A stretch of DNA of 31,527 nt from DASQVO01 sp035640715 (GTDB taxonomy: Bacteria; Actinomycetota; Actinomycetes; Streptosporangiales; Streptosporangiaceae), in assembly GCA_035640715.1 (NCBI GenBank), contig DASQVO010000073.1:1-31527 (forward strand), given 5' to 3'. This document shows, piece by piece, positions 30,340 to 31,527 of the stretch (position 1 is its first letter; every line of letters starts with the position of its first letter). Made by a program: the position numbers and the translations under genes. The notes beneath the pieces are model-generated. The model did not search any database. It was given only the letters and a program-made list of their open reading frames with translations, and was not told the origin of the DNA.

Positions 30340-30858
30340 GTGGCTGAGGTAGTCTTCACCGACGCGGCACTTGACGACCTCAGGCGGATCGGACCGGATG
30401 CCGCACCGAAGGTTCTCAAGAAGATACTTGTCCTGCTTGAGGCGCCCGAAGCGGGATATCCTCTCGGTGGCGAGCTGACCGGTTACCGCAAGGTCGTCGT
30501 GGGGCGGAATACCTGGCGTATCGTCTACCGGATCACCGGCAACAAGACTGTGGAGATCTGCGAGATCTGGGCTGTCGGCGCCAGAGCCGACGCGGAGGTT
30601 TACGCAGAGGCCATAGCACGGGTCAAGGCTCAGGGCGCTCGGCGGCCTCAGTTTCACCAAATAGCCGCGGTCATCGAACGGCTCGGCCGACTTGCAGGCG
30701 ATATCACGGTAGCTGCGCCGGCAGTCACGGAACCTGTGCCGGACTGGCTTGCGCAACGGCTTGTCCACACGGTCGGCATGGCTCGCGAAGCAGTCGCTGC
30801 GCTGAGCCTTCAGGAAGCCGTCGACCTGTGGACTGATTATATGTCGAAACCGCATTAG
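30340..30858 (+). CDS. RelE/ParE-family toxin with an unusual C-terminal extension
   Basis: 172 residues from GTG 30340. Residues 1-~90 form a standard RelE fold: EVVFTDAALDDLRRIGPDAA, LLEAPEAGYPLGGELTGYRK, VVVGRNTWRIVYRITGNKTV and EICEIWAVGARADAEVYAEA. Residues ~95-172 (RRPQFHQIAAVIERLGRLAG, TEPVPDWLAQRLVHTVGMAR, AVDLWTDYMSKPH) are extra helices not seen in ordinary ~90-residue RelE proteins. The conserved Arg in GRNTWRIVYR suggests activity. Confidence 0.85.
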   Translation: MAEVVFTDAALDDLRRIGPDAAPKVLKKILVLLEAPEAGYPLGGELTGYRKVVVGRNTWRIVYRITGNKTVEICEIWAVGARADAEVYAEAIARVKAQGARRPQFHQIAAVIERLGRLAGDITVAAPAVTEPVPDWLAQRLVHTVGMAREAVAALSLQEAVDLWTDYMSKPH

Positions 30859-30908
30859 TCGTCCGCCATCCTGCAAGCGGGTGGCCAGGATTGCAGCACG
30901 CTGCATAA

Positions 30909-30929
30909 TACGATTGTGTTATGACACAA
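30909..30929 (+). promoter_or_regulatory. Leaderless promoter with operator centred on the start codon
   Basis: TACGAT (30909-30914) ends 6 nt before ATG 30921. TTGTGT-TATG-ACACAA (30914-30929) is a 6-bp-arm inverted repeat whose loop contains the ATG. Confidence 0.6.
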
Positions 30930-31268
30930 CCGTATGACGCGGAAGGGCTGCCATCGCCATCGTCGGCGCTCCTGCAACTCGCCCGGCTCAAGGCCGGCAT
31001 GAGCCAGCGGGAACTAGCCGAACGGGCGGGAGTCCCGGTCACCATGATCTCGGCGTATGAGCGCGACCAGCGGCAACCCACCTTGACGACACTTCTCAGG
31101 CTGCTGCACGCGGCCGGCTTCGACCTCCGCCTGCACCTGGCCGCCTACGACCCGCATGACGACATACTCGCTGAACTGGAGGCAGGCCGCTCCGACGCCG
31201 AACGACAGCGCCGCGACCGCCAGCTTCAGGCATGGCGCCATGCCACTCCCGCGGATGATGTGGCGTGA
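30921..31268 (+). CDS. XRE-type HTH antitoxin of a nucleotidyltransferase pair
   Basis: 115 residues. LLQLARLKAGMSQRELAERA then GVPVTMISAYERDQRQPTLT (~18-56) is a clear XRE HTH; FDLRLHLAAYDPHDDILAEL is a linker strand and helix, and the charged tail may contact the toxin. GTG of the next gene overlaps its stop (GTGA). This is antitoxin-first, the reverse of the 9231-10430 pair. Confidence 0.82.
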   Translation: MTQPYDAEGLPSPSSALLQLARLKAGMSQRELAERAGVPVTMISAYERDQRQPTLTTLLRLLHAAGFDLRLHLAAYDPHDDILAELEAGRSDAERQRRDRQLQAWRHATPADDVA

Positions 31269-31527
31269 GCGACCAGGAGGGTACCGGTGAACCGGAACTG
31301 AACGCTGCGGCCATAGTCGCTGCACTGAACCGGCACCAGGTGCGCTACGTCGTCATCGGCGCCTTCGCCGCCATCGCACAGCAGGTCCCGATACCAGCGA
31401 CCAGAGACATCGATCTCACGCCGGAGACAAGCCACGAGAACCTGACCCGCCTGTCGGCGGCGCTGAAGGAGCTTGGCGCACGGATCCGGGCTGAGGGGGT
31501 ACCGGATGGGCTGCCGTTCAGCCACGA
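31265..31527 (+). CDS. Nucleotidyltransferase-fold toxin (AbiEii/MNT-like), truncated by window end
   Basis: From GTG 31265: NAAAIVAALNRHQVRYVVIG then AFAAIAQQVPIPATRDIDLT. The G-x-F-A-A-(I)-A stretch and TRDIDL (DxD metal site) mark a polymerase-beta-like nucleotidyltransferase. The continuation beyond 31527 is not visible. Together with the overlapping XRE gene it forms a likely TA module. Confidence 0.78.
   Translation, partial: MSDQEGTGEPELNAAAIVAALNRHQVRYVVIGAFAAIAQQVPIPATRDIDLTPETSHENLTRLSAALKELGARIRAEGVPDGLPFSH

Noticed and set aside
1..31527. CRISPR arrays, rRNA and tRNA genes
   Set aside because: No regularly spaced identical repeats with unique spacers and no cloverleaf-like or rRNA sequence was noticed by eye; a short tRNA could be missed without a covariance search.

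Overview
The window is high-GC, codon-biased DNA typical of Actinomycetota (filamentous or Streptosporangium/Streptomyces-like lineages; genus not resolvable from sequence alone). Starts are often GTG, genes overlap by GTGA/ATGA, and several families seen here are mainly actinobacterial: the TIGR03624-type metalloprotease, DUF6461, DUF2637, the Methyltransf_19 family and an FbiC fragment.

Layout. (1) 1-8954 is a conserved chromosomal block: an SDR/epimerase paralogue (minus, cut by the window edge), a zinc-dependent metalloprotease family protein, a PQQ-propeller lipoprotein (minus), a ThiF/E1-like protein and an AarF/UbiB kinase. It is interrupted at the 5' end of the ThiF gene by a 1.67-kb cassette (4823-6495) flanked by a 95-bp duplication of that gene's upstream region and first 19 codons. 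The cassette carries a HicA-like gene pair and a convergent set of uncharacterised small genes. (2) 8955-16090 is an accessory strip of toxin-antitoxin (TA) modules and debris: an abiEi/abiEii remnant, a nucleotidyltransferase/XRE pair, two frameshifted hypotheticals, a Uma2 nuclease-like protein, an excisionase-type antitoxin with a PIN toxin, an orphan ribbon-helix-helix (RHH) antitoxin, a transposase fragment, a doubly frameshifted VapC, and an RHH/MazF pair. (3) 16114-20354 holds a frameshifted DUF6461 gene, a 611-residue secreted Cys-repeat protein and a 5'-truncated SAM methyltransferase. (4) 20399-22651 is the remnant of an integrative element: a small protein, a tyrosine integrase, a DUF2637 gene split by an amber codon, a small DNA-binding-like protein and a terminator. 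(5) 22684-24953 is a three-gene operon encoding a type VII-effector-like helical/membrane protein, a two-TM protein and a third uncharacterised protein. (6) 25217-31527 is a second TA strip: Uma2 remnant, fbiC 5' fragment, hipBA with three evenly spaced palindromic operators, a mini inverted-repeat element, HigB-like and transposase fragments, an XRE remnant, vapBC, Phd/RelE, and an XRE/nucleotidyltransferase pair running off the end.

How the parts work together. Most accessory operons are antitoxin-first or overlapping pairs expected to repress their own promoters. Six of them (9231, 14639, 15987, 29068, 30029, 30921) share one geometry: a TAnnnT hexamer ending exactly 6 nt before the start codon, implying leaderless mRNA, in most cases with an inverted repeat on or beside it. 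The interspersed half-genes of abiE, vapC, higB, a transposase, fbiC and the methyltransferase mark repeated insertion and deletion. The strongest structural observation is the TA cassette whose insertion left a truncated ThiF start upstream and a complete ThiF gene downstream. All functional statements are from sequence reading and family knowledge; no searches were run.
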